Assembly (NCBI RefSeq): GCF_000006565.2
Contig: NC_031480.1
Coordinates: 574,144-638,143 of the forward strand
Source: Toxoplasma gondii ME49
Taxonomy: Eukaryota; Apicomplexa; Conoidasida; Eucoccidiorida; Sarcocystidae
Length of the DNA stretch: 64,000 nt
Direction: 5' to 3'
The position numbers were made by a program, and so were the translations under genes. The notes under the pieces were generated by a model, which was not told the origin of the DNA, did no database searches, and saw only the letters and a program-made list of their open reading frames with translations. Positions 40,117 through 58,600 of the stretch are shown here, in pieces (the first letter of the stretch is position 1; each line of letters opens with the position of its first letter).

Positions 40117-43100
40117 GACGCTCGAAAGCACAGTCGCTCTCCACTGGGAGTCGAGATGACTTTGTCGTTACGCACTCGAGGGCGAGAGAGCACTCCGAGT
40201 TAGCTGTCCACAGATCGCGTTGTAACATGACACGATGAGAAAAACGGCAGCGTCTTCGACGGTCTGGTTTCCCTGGACGGCGCGTGCTGCTGGAGGGAAC
40301 AGACAAAAGAGAGAGGGGGTAACGTTCATCCTTTTCGGAACGGTTGATAATTGACACGCACAAAGTCAAGATGTCTCTTTTTGCCGTCTGTCTCTCCTCT
40401 TGTTTCCGTCTGCCTTGTGTTCATGAATCTTCCTCATTTCTCCATTGTCTCTTGTCATTCCTCGTCGTATCTTTCTCCGACCGATTTGAGACAGGCCAAA
40501 GTGGACAGACGGCGTTACCGGGATCCCTCCGATATCTGCCACCTTCGCCGCAAAACGGCACGACCGCATGCGCGAGTTGCTAGCCCAGGTGAAAAATACA
40601 CCGGCCATGTCGTCTAGGTCAAGAACTGCGTGCAGCAAGGCAGAAGTGGCCCATATGTGTACGTGGCGTTCTGACATGTATTCAGTTGTGTATGTGCAAA
40701 TATTTCCATGCTGAAAAGGCCCCCCTATGCGTGTATGTACGCACATATATCTGCAAAGACGCATGTGTGATGGGTATGTCTGCGCCTACGTGTGAATGTG
40801 TTGTGGACGTTTTTTTTAATTTAAGTGTGCGGATATGATTTGATCGTGATTATTTCGAGCTCTGCTTCCAAGCCATGGGGAAGGGGCATTGGCCTGGTAG
40901 GAATCGAGAGCAAAGTGAGAACGCGCCGTGTGTCTGTTGCAGGACGTGGCGAAGGGGATGAGTGTCGTCTCCCAGAAACTTCGCTCGGCCCTCGTGGCCA
41001 CACAAGACTGCTGCCTTATGACCGACACGGAAGACGATAAGAGCGCATCTTCGATCTGTGGTGTGTACCAAGACTGCATACGATAGTCACAAAATATTCC
41101 AGAAATGCTGCCAAGGAGGCTCTTCACGCGACAGATCACTCAATGAAGCAAACATGTGATGTTCGCGTGTTATGAGAGTCCCACCGACTCAGGTAGACAA
41201 AAAATGTAAATTGAAGTGGAAACATATCGAACATGGTCTTGGGAGAATGCCCGACAGACACACGTTTCCGCAGAAGGGATTAGAAAGCGGATCGAACATC
41301 ACGGTATTATAACTCGAGACGGCTCAAAATGGGCCTGAAAAAGACTACGTCTATTTTCCATCTGTTTTTTCGTAATCACGCGTTATACCACCAACGTAGG
41401 AATATGCGGAATCGACAGATTGTCTTTGGAAGCGAACTCGAAATGTCTGTATTCGAGGTCTGCTGAGAATAAGCTGGTCAGCTGGTGCATATTGCGCGCA
41501 CAGCAGAGCACCGGTACAGACACAATATCTATCTATAATGTGATAATTGCAATACAAGGTTTACCTATGGGCTTTTTGTCCTTAATACCAACTTTGCACG
41601 GAGGATCAGTGATTTGTACCTGATCCGAAATTGTTTTATCAGTCCAATAATGTGTTCAAATCACTTATATGTCCCGGAAATGTCTCCCTAAACGAAGAAA
41701 TGTGGAAAAAATCCCGGCGCACATCTGCGCCCGTATGTGGGGGAATATATGGTCATCTATATAAATGGAAAACAAGGACCTTCCAGGAAATTTTGTCAGC
41801 AGAACACATATCGATCGTACTTGAGAGTCGAAGAAACCTACGACGTATGCGTATTTGTTTCTTTCCATGATTAAGCTCCGTCTGCTTTCTATAAAAGGGA
41901 AGCGAAAACCTACGCTGTGCACTGACTGTTTGTCAGCGTTGAACATTTACAGAAATCAACCTGTCAACACCTTGCACGATGCAGTGTATTCCCTGAATTA
42001 AGAATGGCATTGTATTTGCAATGGAGTGAAGCGAAACATAGCCGAATAAGATAGCCTCTCTTCATGATAGACCGTCATCCCGCACAGGGACATTTCGTAC
42101 AATGAGGAAGTAGCCCGTCACGAAGCAACATACGGGAGAGGAAACCCCACGAAAGACTCATAATTGGTAGCTAGCAGGAGGAGCGTCAATCAGGTTAGTT
42201 ATTCGCATATCCCGAATTATTCCACGTCCTCCAAGCTGGATTAGAAGTTAGGTGTGTGGCCGATATTTGCAGCCAAGTCTGTTATCCAAAACAAAGCGAC
42301 ATCTCTGCGGAACTGCTTCGTACGGAAGTAGCAAATTTTGGGCCACCACATAATGGCATACAAAAGGAATGCACGCCTTGTGCGCTGCTGGATGCAAAGG
42401 AAGTAAATGGTGCTCATAAATCGCACAAGACTGGATCCAAGCGCTGGATTCGGTGTACGAGTTCTTCGACTCTCTAGAATCGCTTAAAAATCTGTAGTAG
42501 CAATTCTTTCGGGAAGTTGTTTTCTGTGAAGAGTTATCCTGTAGTCCGATGTACACCTCATCACTTTTGAAGACAGCGCCCGATCTGCTGTATGCGTGTG
42601 ACCAGGTTGCATATGCAGAAATAGTCTAGGTGTTAGCGCAGGGATGAGAATGCGTGTGCCTGAAAACAGGTTTCTGATGCCTGTCTTACAAATCTGTGTT
42701 CATCTTACTTTGCACGTAGGTCGCGTTCCGCATAAGGTTTGCACTTTTTCAAAGCACTGATTTTCTTTCTGTATGCGTCATGGATGTTGGAATTTCCCCA
42801 AAGTAGTCATGTTCGAGTCCGTGTCCCGTGTGCATGCGTTTCTTTGACAGACCATGTCAAAACCCAGCACAACTTCAGGTCACCGTGACCTTTCTCGGCC
42901 ATGTTTCGCCAGAAAATGTACATTCAGTCGGACGAGACACTAGCCTGTCCGTTTTGAGGAGTTTGACCTATTTTGCGTCCAATGAAAAAACTGCCTTACT
43001 CAACTTGTTTCTGCACGACACGCAACATTTCATCGTATGGTCGCTCTTTGTTGTATCTAGTGCACATACTATTAGTTACATTTTTCAATAGCAAGCATAT

Positions 43101-43827
43101 CGGACTGTCGTGTGTAAATTCATTCTGCTTCTGGACGGCACGCCGAGGCCGATTTTTCTGTAGAACACGACGCAAGTCTACGTCGGTGGTTCAGCGGCAA
43201 TTTAAGTGTCCGTCTCCTGACAACACTTATGTCGGTTGACAAAAAAAGCACCAAACCCATCTTTGGACGAATTGAGGTTCGCATGTTCTGCGTGTTTGTT
43301 GCAAGTTACAGCTGTCTCGTGTATGAGTGTCCTACAGAGGACCGAAAGAAGCGTTGCAACGCGGTGCATCAGCATGAGATGTGCGTAAGAGTTGTTTGTC
43401 GCCTATTTTCGCGGCCGCGATTTCGCATAAAGAACAGCTCTTTCACGAAGTAACGGGGCACGCAAAGTGTCCCGAAACACCAGTTGGATCAGTTAGATGG
43501 CCCACGGCGCTTCTTCTTCGGTCACTCGCGTGTGGAAGGCCACGCGAGCGCGGGGCCGCGCTCCACTCCCCGTCCTGGCACGCGGCAGTGATCTGGCACC
43601 TTTTCTGCACTACGAGTATGCCCGGCGTAGCCACAATCAGATCTTTGACTTTTCACTCTCTTCTCTTTTATCTTTTGAGGCCAGGTGGGTGTTGGATGTG
43701 TTGCTTCCTATGAACAGTGCTCTTCCCAAAGAAAACGCTCTGTGTAGCCTGCACATCTTTTCTCCCGTATCTAGAGAAACGCGAGGCCGCGAACCTAGAA
43801 CTGTCGTCTGTGCGAGTGCGAGGCAAA
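40117..43827. other. Spacer between CKS and the HMG-box gene
   Basis: About 3.7 kb with no gene I can support. Open frames are short (under about 110 codons), and none matches a family. No (TA)n tract is present, unlike the spacers to the left. Base composition looks closer to even, with stop codons in all frames. Confidence 0.45.
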
Positions 43828-44124
43828 ATGGCACCGAAGAAGGTGACAAAGAAGGGAACAGAGGGGAAGAAGAAGCGCGCAAAGAAGGACCCCAACGCAC
43901 CCAAGAAGCCTCTTTCGTCTTACATGTTTTTCGCAAAGGACAAGCGGGCCGAAATCCTCAAGAAACAGCCTACTCTCAAGTCCGACATCGGCAAGGTGGG
44001 GAAGATGATCGGCGAGGAATGGGCAAAGCTAAGCTCATCGCAGAAAATGACTTACCAAAAGAAAGCTGAGCAAGAGAAGATCAGATATCAACGTGAAATG
44101 TCTCTCTACAACAAGAAGAAATGA
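43828..44124 (+). CDS. Single HMG-box chromatin protein
   Basis: A single-exon gene of 98 aa. The open frame runs further upstream, but 43828 is the first ATG giving the expected protein, a Lys-rich tail (KKVTKKGTEGKKKRAKK) followed by the HMG box from about residue 22 (DPNAPKKPLSSYMFF) to about 92. Box landmarks include the PNAPKKP entry, the aromatic pair YMFF and EEWAKLS. Length and layout resemble yeast Nhp6 and short apicomplexan HMGB proteins. It should bind and bend DNA without strong sequence preference in the nucleus. It may be the conserved core of HMGB1 in these parasites, but I cannot tell which paralogue. Confidence 0.94.
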   Translation: MAPKKVTKKGTEGKKKRAKKDPNAPKKPLSSYMFFAKDKRAEILKKQPTLKSDIGKVGKMIGEEWAKLSSSQKMTYQKKAEQEKIRYQREMSLYNKKK

Positions 44125-47100
44125 ATGACTCGGACGCAAACTTGGGAGAGGCCGGGGCAGATCCACAGTTTATAATCGTGTGGGTGGGTGGAAAGATCTT
44201 AGACTCGTGGCGTTGCAACATTTCTTCGTTGGCAGTCAATTCAGGCAACAGGGTCTTAAATTTCCTGTTCTATATGTGGTTCTTCGTCTCGGGTTCAGGT
44301 CCTACGAAACCGAGACCTACAATTATTTCCCAGTCTAAAGAAAAGAAGAAAACTCGGAGGTGCGAGTGTGTGCCAAACGCGTCACCAAAGTGTATACCGA
44401 AAGGGTGCCCGAGGGATAGTTTTTCTTCATTTCTTGGCCTGCTTGTCAGACAAACTATTTGCAGTGAATACACTGCTAAACATTCCTCTACAAGGCAACC
44501 TGCTGTCAATGCAATGCCTCATTATTCAAGACAGAAACGCAAAATGGGCCAGCTACTCTCGTGCCGCAGTTCTGTGTAGAAACGGTGACACCACCTTCCC
44601 CGTGCTGCCACTTTTCGAACCTCGGCCGTACGTTGCAGTTAGGTGGTTCATTTACGGAGACAACTAGACCTAAGTTTACACTGCATGTGACCGAAGCCGG
44701 CCCTAGAGGATTTTCAGGCGGCAATACACAAAATTTAAACGCGGTTTCTGTCTAATGTAACATAACTGTCTGTTATCAGCGGTCTTCTCAACTCATCAAA
44801 ACAATGGCAGTAAGAATACGTACACCATGTTGCTCTCAAGGCCATCCACAACTGTACAGAGAATGGCACTGACAGTCACAGCAACGGCTCCACGTCATAG
44901 AGCACTGTGCTGCCGCCAAGCGTAGCACAAAATACTATTTGCTGTTTTCCTCCTCAGCCATAGAACCATTCGAGGACGCACATCCGACTGTTTCTGAGAC
45001 ACAGATTTCGCTCTCAGTCAGTGATCCTGAATCAATGGCTGCTCCCCATCGTCTATAAATTGACCGCGTCTTTCGCCGGGCTTTTTTGTCAAAACGGTGG
45101 CCCCATCTTGCTATCCTCTGTAGACTGAGAGGTTTGACGTTTTACATTTAGATATCCTCAGTATTATCCACACTTGATGTAGCCTAGATAGATAGCACAC
45201 TGGGTCGCGGGCTGGAGGTAACATACTTTCGGGTCGGTTGCAGAAGTGATCTGCTGGCAATGGCAAACGTAGTAGCCAACGCAGGCGGAACTTTGTCTGC
45301 GTACCTATGACCGAGGCTCTGCTCTCTAAACCGTTGTGCCCTCATGGAAAGTCCCAAAGTCCCCTCAATTTTATGCCTTTTTCTTTTTGATAAAGGTAGT
45401 GAAAAACCGGAAAAAGGCAAGCCAATACGCGGTGTCGTGAGACGGCAGCCTGCCGTCAACAGTCGAAAGATAGACACGTGAGTTGGCAATCGTTCCCCGT
45501 GAAGATCGCCGCGATTGTTGCACCTTATTCCTCAAATAAGTAAACAACGCACGGACAGAGGAAAGGAGCATTAGTGTGAAAAGCAGCTGACATAGCATGA
45601 TACGAAACAACGAATGGCTTTTCTCATCTATTCCTGCTCACCCCTCGCCCACTGATCCCCTTGTACTGCTCCAACACATAAAGAACACCAGTCTCAATTT
45701 TTACTAGTGGAACTTAAGAGGTTAATCATTCTATATGTTATCCACGTGCAAGCATTCTACCGTTGTAGTAGAGTAGCCAAGCTCTTGCTACTTTCCCTTC
45801 AGATATACCTACAGGACAGAGAAACTAGGATGCGTATGCTTGAGGTTGCGTTCCACTGTCGGCATCTTCGCATGTTATTTACAGTGCCCTTTCCGGAGTC
45901 GCCTGACTCCCATGCGGCGAATGGGAAACACCCTGTGCCACCGCATCACAGAATAACAACGTCTGTCACGGATGCGTTTATGAAGAGATAATCCCACGGA
46001 TTAGATGGAAGCACATCGCTACGACTGTACGGAATCTGCACCTTCAGATTTGCAGGATTTCGAAATCCTGATATATTATCGTTCCCACGCCAGAGAATTC
46101 CCCTTTCTTTTGCCTGTGCGATTGAGTTGATTCCAGCAGGATTGGCCCCCCATTTCTACGCTTGTGCAAGACATGAAAAATACGGATGTGTGTCGCAGCG
46201 CTTTGAGAGTCAAGCGAATGGGAAAAAGCACCTCCTCAAGCTTCTCATGTAGTCACTCCCACCTTCCAGAGGCTGTCCTTCAGCAAGTTATTGCGATCTT
46301 AACTCTAGATTCGTTTCTCCAAGCTCATACGTACTAAGGCTACCTACGTCTTAAAGAAACGGACAGGCCAGGAACCGTCAAACTACCAGTGTGCCCCTGG
46401 AACCCTGTCTACTGTAAGCAGAGACTGGTTCGCTTGGTAAGTTGGCAAGGCCGCCTCCTCACGTTATACCGCCACTATTCGAAGGGGTTTATGGGCGAGG
46501 TCGATGCCGCTCGTTCCTAATTGCGCGAGTCGATACTCGTATTTTCATCTCTTAGATGCAGCCGGTGGCACACGCCTTACCCCTACTACTAGTTGAGCTT
46601 CACTCTTACTTGACTCTGAATGCACTTTATAAAGCTGTAGCGTTTGCAAGAGAGGTTCAACGCACACCTGCGTACCTGTTGTGCTAACCACTTTCATGCA
46701 TTAGTAAGGCAGTCACCAGCAGAGTTCTTGCCGGGTTGCTTCAGTGATGGAGAATGCTGTCGGACTCTACCTGTCAGGCTTCCTACTTCATCTACGTAAA
46801 ACTAAAAAAACGCACAAAGCCTGTTTCTTCACTGACTTGGCTGCGACATCTACAACCGCTCAAAAAAGGACTCCATGGCATCATGGGAGACGCTTAATAA
46901 CAGAACCTTGGCGTCGAACCCTCAGAAGGTTACGACAAATCTGTGGGGTCAAATACTTTCCCCCTATCTCTGGCGAAAAACCTGAATCTTTCGAGTCGCG
47001 ATGACTACAGAAGACCATGCAGGCGGGACGTCAATCGCACTCTTGCGAACAGCCAAAAAAGAATCTCTGTTCCCTCAAAGTTGTTGTACACAAGTGGCAA

Positions 47101-47173
47101 CCCGCGAACCAACCATCGTTACCTCTCGAAACGACCAAATCTCGTTACAATGCAGCTTCAGAAAAGACGAGAA
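44125..47173. other. Spacer between the HMG-box and polyubiquitin genes
   Basis: This 3.0 kb is between two genes that converge. It should hold both 3' untranslated regions. I see no coding exon, repeat array or RNA gene in it. Confidence 0.45.
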
Positions 47174-52614
<5,441 letters not shown>

Positions 52615-53067
52615 ATGAAACTTTCCATTGCTGTGTTGCTAATCGTACTCGTTGGGATCAGCGAATACCCGCTACGATATGTGTCGGCGGGTGATTCTCC
52701 AGTAGATCAGAAGCTGACAGAGGACAAGGACTTGTTGGAAGAAGAACTGCGTTTGCGTTTCTCGAATGGGATGGTTCCCTCTGTGCCTTCATACAGGCCG
52801 CCACCTCGACTACGCGGAGGAACACTGATGGGGATGGCGCTGTTGTCTATTCTTGTCTCATCACCAACCCCTTTGACCGCATTTCTGGGCACCCTCGCCA
52901 CAGTAGAGTACTTGACGTCCGTTTATTACCGTCACAAGTATAGACTGGATCACGAGGAGACTGAAGAGGAATATAGATTGCTATACAACGCCCTGAGGAA
53001 GCTGGAAAGCAAGGAGTGGCGCAAGATGATAAGACACTTACGGTCGCGGAAGTCGGAATCTCCATAG
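52615..53067 (+). CDS. Small predicted secreted or membrane protein
   Basis: A 150-residue open frame. I chose the ATG at 52615 because it places a signal peptide at the N-terminus (KLSIAVLLIVLVGI, likely cut after YVSA near residue 25). An in-frame ATG at 52573 would add 14 residues. After an acidic helix (30-50) and a Pro-rich segment comes a hydrophobic stretch (about 71-95), then a charged C-terminal helix rich in Glu, Arg and Lys (105-150). The pattern of signal peptide, one hydrophobic helix and a charged tail is common in coccidian dense granule proteins, but I recognise no family. An RLRGG motif at 65-69 sits just before the hydrophobic segment. No introns are needed. Expression is unproven. 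Confidence 0.6.
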   Translation: MKLSIAVLLIVLVGISEYPLRYVSAGDSPVDQKLTEDKDLLEEELRLRFSNGMVPSVPSYRPPPRLRGGTLMGMALLSILVSSPTPLTAFLGTLATVEYLTSVYYRHKYRLDHEETEEEYRLLYNALRKLESKEWRKMIRHLRSRKSESP

Positions 53068-55619
53068 TATCCTTTTTCAACTGCTTGCACCTGTGTATTT
53101 CATCTGAGCCAGCTTTTGGCATAATGCGAGCGTGAACGTTCTCAGAGGTTTCAGACGTTGGCGACTGCTGAGCTCTTCTTTCACCCAGGATCGTGCCCGC
53201 GGTGTTCTCCCCTGCTGCCATCAGTGCGCTGCGCAATTTCCGTTTGTTTTTTTCGTTCCCTTCCAGATTGAGGAGCAATGAATTACCTCTTCAGGGCACT
53301 TCATGTAGAGGCGCCGAATGTGGGGGACTGCATGTGAGGCCAACAGTACCAGCAGAGAGGGATAGAGTGGCAGTGTCTATTGCTATTAACTGAATGATTT
53401 GTGACGAATGAGTCCCTTGTCAGATTCATGAAAGTCGATATCGGGGCCTAGACTGGCAATATGCTTAATTTTTAGGAGTGTGCTTATCGTGAGCTCAACA
53501 CTTCTGTGTGCAAAGGTGAATCACCAGGAAGCTCGGACGACTTCGTGGTGGAAGTCAGTCTCAAATCAGCAAAAAGTACGACGCCTCGTTTCCTGTCACA
53601 ATACGGTTTCGCGTATCTATAAACTATAACACAGGCGTTAGGGGTTCTGTGACATGTGCAGTCACGACGGAGATGCTCCGAGGAAACTCTTATTCTTTAA
53701 AGAGAGAACATGAGGCCGGTTGCGCCGAAACAACAATGTTTTGACAGCCAGGCACGAGCTCGCACCACTGCTGCTGCCCGGACGACTCCGTTTCGCGCCG
53801 GCATGCTATGCAGCTCTACCCCATGGCAAGTCGATAGAGAACTTCTGAAGGACGGGTAGCCTGTTTGAGAAGTGTTTGCCCACAGTGCTTCGTCGAAGAC
53901 TGACGGGGGCTGCCTAGTTTTGGTATGAGATGGTTGCAGTGAGCCACAGCAAGTGTACATGACACAGAAGTAACGTCTGATGGTCGATGCAGTCATTATT
54001 ACCGTTGTTGGGCTAACGGTATTCGGGTACAGAACTCAAACAAGCTCAGTAGAAACAACACTTGGTTACAAAGATAGCAGACACTCCACGAAGTCCGCAT
54101 TCACGCTATAACTCGTTGGAAGCGCACTCCATGAACGAACCCTTTCAATTCATGTACTGAAAATGCTTCATCTCATATAGACGCACTACTTCGCGATTCA
54201 TTGTGACGTCGGTCATAGAAGAGTACGGCGACATCTCGGTTTCCCAGATGACTGAGGAGTTAGCATTTATTGCACCATGGAAAGACGCTGCGTTTGCCTG
54301 TCACCAAGTCCGCTAACTGTCTGCAGTCTGTGATGGATGCGTCAGCGCACAGGGCCCCCATAATAGAGGCTGGAAGAGACACATGCTCGTGCAGAACTCG
54401 AGTATGACCGATCGTCATATTGCAATGTGTCCTGGACGCAGGTTATCGCTATGCCCAGACGATTTCGATGCGAGCATTTGTACAGAACCTTTCTGCGGTA
54501 GTTGGAAGTTTCGCTAAATCTTCGTCATTACCGCTACGTGAATGCACTCTGGACACGCTGCTACCTAATAGACTTCGTCGAGTGTAGGCGGTGCACATCG
54601 AAGAGAGCGCAAGCTTTTTGGCATGGACACAGATCGCCTGCAGCATCCCAAAAGGGCTAAGCGACGCCCAGCTACGGAATGTATTCGTCCGTCGGTCCTG
54701 GCATGAAACACTTCTGGATTCAAACATGTGAGAAGTCGCCCCTTAATGTAATGGCGAGTTTCTCGCTCGCACGAACTGGAGAAGATTCTTGGCTGGTTTG
54801 CACAGTTAGGCATCAGTACGGGTGCCTTTCAAAAAGTGCGGTTTCGTGTGCTTTTCCACGACCACTGATGCTGCACAGTCACTTCTTTGAAGAATAGGAA
54901 ACAAGATCCCTAAGAAAGCGCCTTAGGCCCTCCTCAGCCACCTTGTACTGTCGTTCATGCTTGTGCACAACTGGGTGAGACAAGTTTCCTTCGACTTGGT
55001 TTTCGTAGAAGACAGCAACGTGATGCCGTAGGGCCGCCGACAGCGCTGTATCAACACAGTCAACATCACAGACACACTGCCTATGCATAAAGTGAGCGAA
55101 GCGACTCACCCTTACCACACTCTTGACTGAAAGCGCGCGTCAATCATGTCTGTCAGGCTCAAAACTCAGAAAAGATCACATTTATCTTTCCTCGTTGCGA
55201 GGAGGCGCAAAGAGGACTGCCAACAAAAACAAACCATCAATGTAGACAGGAAGCGGGCTCCTATCGGTGTTGGGAGCGAATCGAACTATTGACGAACAAA
55301 GCACGAAAATGCTACGCGCCTGAATTCTAACACTGCGAAACAAACGCACACTCTAGGACTCTAGTGTCACATCCTTCGCACACGAGCCGATCTGCCCCCC
55401 ATATCCGTTTGATTGGCATGTACGACACCTGGTCGAAAGTAGCCTTTCCGCAGCTGAAAACAAAGTAAGCTTGCCTCCTCACACAAAACAACCCTTGTGA
55501 ATGAGCTGCAAACTCGTTTGTTAACCCTGTGTTCAAGCATCACGAGGTAGAAGCGCGACCACACTGGGCTCCGCTGCGCCACATGTTCCACACTCGCCAG
55601 CGTCGCTCAGGTTCTGAAC
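53068..55619. other. Spacer downstream of the small secreted protein
   Basis: 2.6 kb between two convergent genes. Open frames are below about 100 codons and none is recognisable. A strong donor-like GTAAGT just before the stop of the next gene (about 55630, minus strand) leaves open that another 3' exon of that gene lies here. I could not identify one. Confidence 0.4.
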
Positions 55620-58600
55620 TCACGACTTACAGAGAGAGACCTCCGCATCACGGCGGACAAGTAATCGTCTCGCAGGAAGTGTCATCGCGTCGGAATCAGC
55701 TTCAGACGCTAGCCAGGAGAGGACCCTGAGGTAGTCGTTAGTGAGGCTGACACTTCCTAGGAGTTGGAGCAGTGAGATCCATCGGGGACCGAAGTTTTCC
55801 TGCATTTTTTGTGCGAACGCCTCGGGAATGGTGCCGTGGAAAGTCGCCACAGTGCCTGCATGTTGGTGCTTGTTCAGATTCTCTTCCTCCCTCACTGCTT
55901 TCGCAGCTCCCTTCCCTTCTTCGCTATGCGTTTCCTCACGCCCACCGACCTCTGCGTGCTCGCTCTGTCCGTGGCTACCGGCTTCTAGACCCTGACCTTC
56001 CTTTTCACTGTCGACACTTCTTGCTCCTTCTTCCACGACCTCCTGGTTCTTAGCTAGACGGCTCTCAGCGTTCTCATCTGCATCCCCTGAGGTCTGGCCT
56101 TCGAGTTGGGAAGCTTGCAGCAGCGAGCCACTCAAAGGCCTCTCGAGGACGGCACGTCGGGCCTCCTCAGCGCGACTCGCGGGCCTGTCTTCTTTGCGCA
56201 TGGGAGGGTGCGGCGAGGGCAGCCGCACCCCTCGAACGTGCTGCGAGGCGGCGGACAAACCGGAGGCCTGCGCCTCGTCCTCGTTCTCCTGTCTCGACCG
56301 ACTGGGCCAGACTGTGAAGTTAAACAGCTCCCGGAGCGCGAGACCTGCCGTCACCGCATTCGCGACGAACTCGCTGCCACCGGCGCTCGACGGGTACCGA
56401 ACCTCGGGGAAGTTGTAGCAGAACGTCTTGGTGAAGTCGAACAAGGGGTCCTCCTGACTCATCGTCAGGACGTACTTCTTGATGCAGTGCATGCGCTCGG
56501 CGGAAAAGTCCTCGTTCGCCCGCAAGATCAACTCGTGGGTCTCGGCGAGCTGCTTGTCCTCAATCAGGTTCGGAGTCTTCGCCAGAGTCACATAAACCTT
56601 CCAGTCGCTCTTCAGAGCCGACACGTACTCGTGCGTCGCCGGCTGGAACAGTGGCCCGCGACCACGCAAGTCTTTTACTGTCTGCAGCCACAAAGCAGAA
56701 CGCAAACCATCTAGCGGCTGCAACTCTCGTTGACGGTTGCGTGAGGCTGCAGAGAGATAGACGCAAAGAAACATTCGTCGCGACAACAGGCATCCGCTCC
56801 TCTAACCGAAGCAAGCCTTGCTTCGGCACCCCAAAGCAACCAAAAGACCTGAACGAGGAGGTAAGACCGGAGAGACGGAAAGATCGATGGGGCAACACCC
56901 CGTTCGGGACAGCACAGAACGGAAGAGAGAGGATAGATCGCAAACGCGGAAACGCACGTTCCCGCGAAAACACACAGACCCGAAAAAACAGAGACAAGAG
57001 CAGCTGTCTTTCTTCTGCGAGGAAATAAATCAACCACATATCCAGGTGACAGGAATGGAAATCAAGCAGAGACGCTGAGTCGCCAGCTGCGTTGCTTTAT
57101 AGCCATGCTGTGAATTCTCACATCACTTACAGCGACCCCGTGGAAAAAACAGCTTGCAAACCTGTGGAAGACGACGCAACGAAGAACAGACGCCCTGTCA
57201 TCACTCACCAAGATCGCAAGTTCTGCAAAGTCAGCGCTGCTGATAAGATTCATCACATGCGCTTGGGCGGCAGCAGAGACCGTCGTTCTGAAGGCAGACA
57301 AAGACCCGGCATGGACGAATCAGCGGTGAGCAAAGCAACCCGCAAAATCAAGACACAAACGACTCTGTGCTCCCTCGCCTTCTTCTTTCACGTTCTGTTC
57401 TCCGCTTCTTTTTCCCCCATCCCGTTCTGTCGAAGTGTTTTGAGTCACCTTCCCCCTCTCTCCTCGTATTCTATCCCCCCCTCTCATCTTACCTGTCCCT
57501 CTTCAGCTCACAGACAACTCGCGTATCTTTTACCTCGCACCAGACCTGCCGACCACATTTTCCGTGTCCGCTCTCTTCTCGCGTTTCCCAGTCGACTCCT
57601 CCCGTCTTTGTTCCAGTTTCTTCCTGCATCTTCGTCGCCGCTCTCCACCCGGCGTCTCTCTGATTCTTACCGGTAGGTCATGATGGGCACTGCGTGTTGC
57701 AGGTGTTTCTCGGGGTCGAACGCATGGCCCTTTCCAGAAGCTTCTTCAGGAGGGACGGGCGTGAGTCGGGCGAAGTTGTTGGAAGCGGGAGCTTTCCCCT
57801 CTCTCTGCAGCTGCAGATACCTCGACGGGTGGCCGTGCCACGGATCGACGATCTGCTGAATTTCTACATTTCTGAACCTGACAAAGATGACCGGCAGAGG
57901 GCCATGTGCGCGTGGTTCCTGCCCAAAGAACTTCAGAACTCGCAAAAGCCGCGGCTGCAACTGCGTCGCGAGTTTCCCCAAGAGCTCAGGCGACACATCT
58001 CCCAAAGAAGGCGTCGGCCGGTCGACCGTCACGGTCTGGCGAGCGGTCACGTCGTAGGTCAACACGACAGCTGGAATAGGCGTGGGCCTCGATCGTCCCA
58101 GGGTCCTGGCCACAAGAAAACGGAGAACCGAGACAAAACAGGAGTGGAAACGGCTTGCCAGAGAGACGCTATCTGCTACACTACTCATGAACCTTCACGG
58201 ATGCGCGCCAAGACATACAAAGGCATAACCGTTGGTATTGCTACTCTCCACAACCGCAAGAACGCCTGCGCAGTTGTGGACACAGCCCCCCTAAACCCTT
58301 TGCTCGCCTTTCTCCGAGTACGGAGGTTACGTAACGGTGTTTCTGTGTAGTTCTTTGACTGCGATGAAGGAGAAAGACCTTCGACGTTTTGCCTGTCTCT
58401 GTCGAAGAAGAAAAGATCCCACTTACGCCAGAGGGAAGACGAAGGCTTCGTGGGGAAGAGACACCGTGTCTTCCGCGGACAGCGATGGCACATGCAAGAA
58501 CACGCCGATATTACGGTCGAGAAACGTGGATGCGCAGGCATCCAAGAGACCCCTGAAAAAAACAGGCCAAAAAAAAACAACACACGCCCCACGTAGAAAA

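Noticed and set aside
55327..55591. Extra 3' exon of the 900-residue gene
   Set aside because: A donor-like GTAAGT precedes it, but the frame has no conserved look and no clear acceptor in phase, so I ended the gene at its in-frame stop at 55620.
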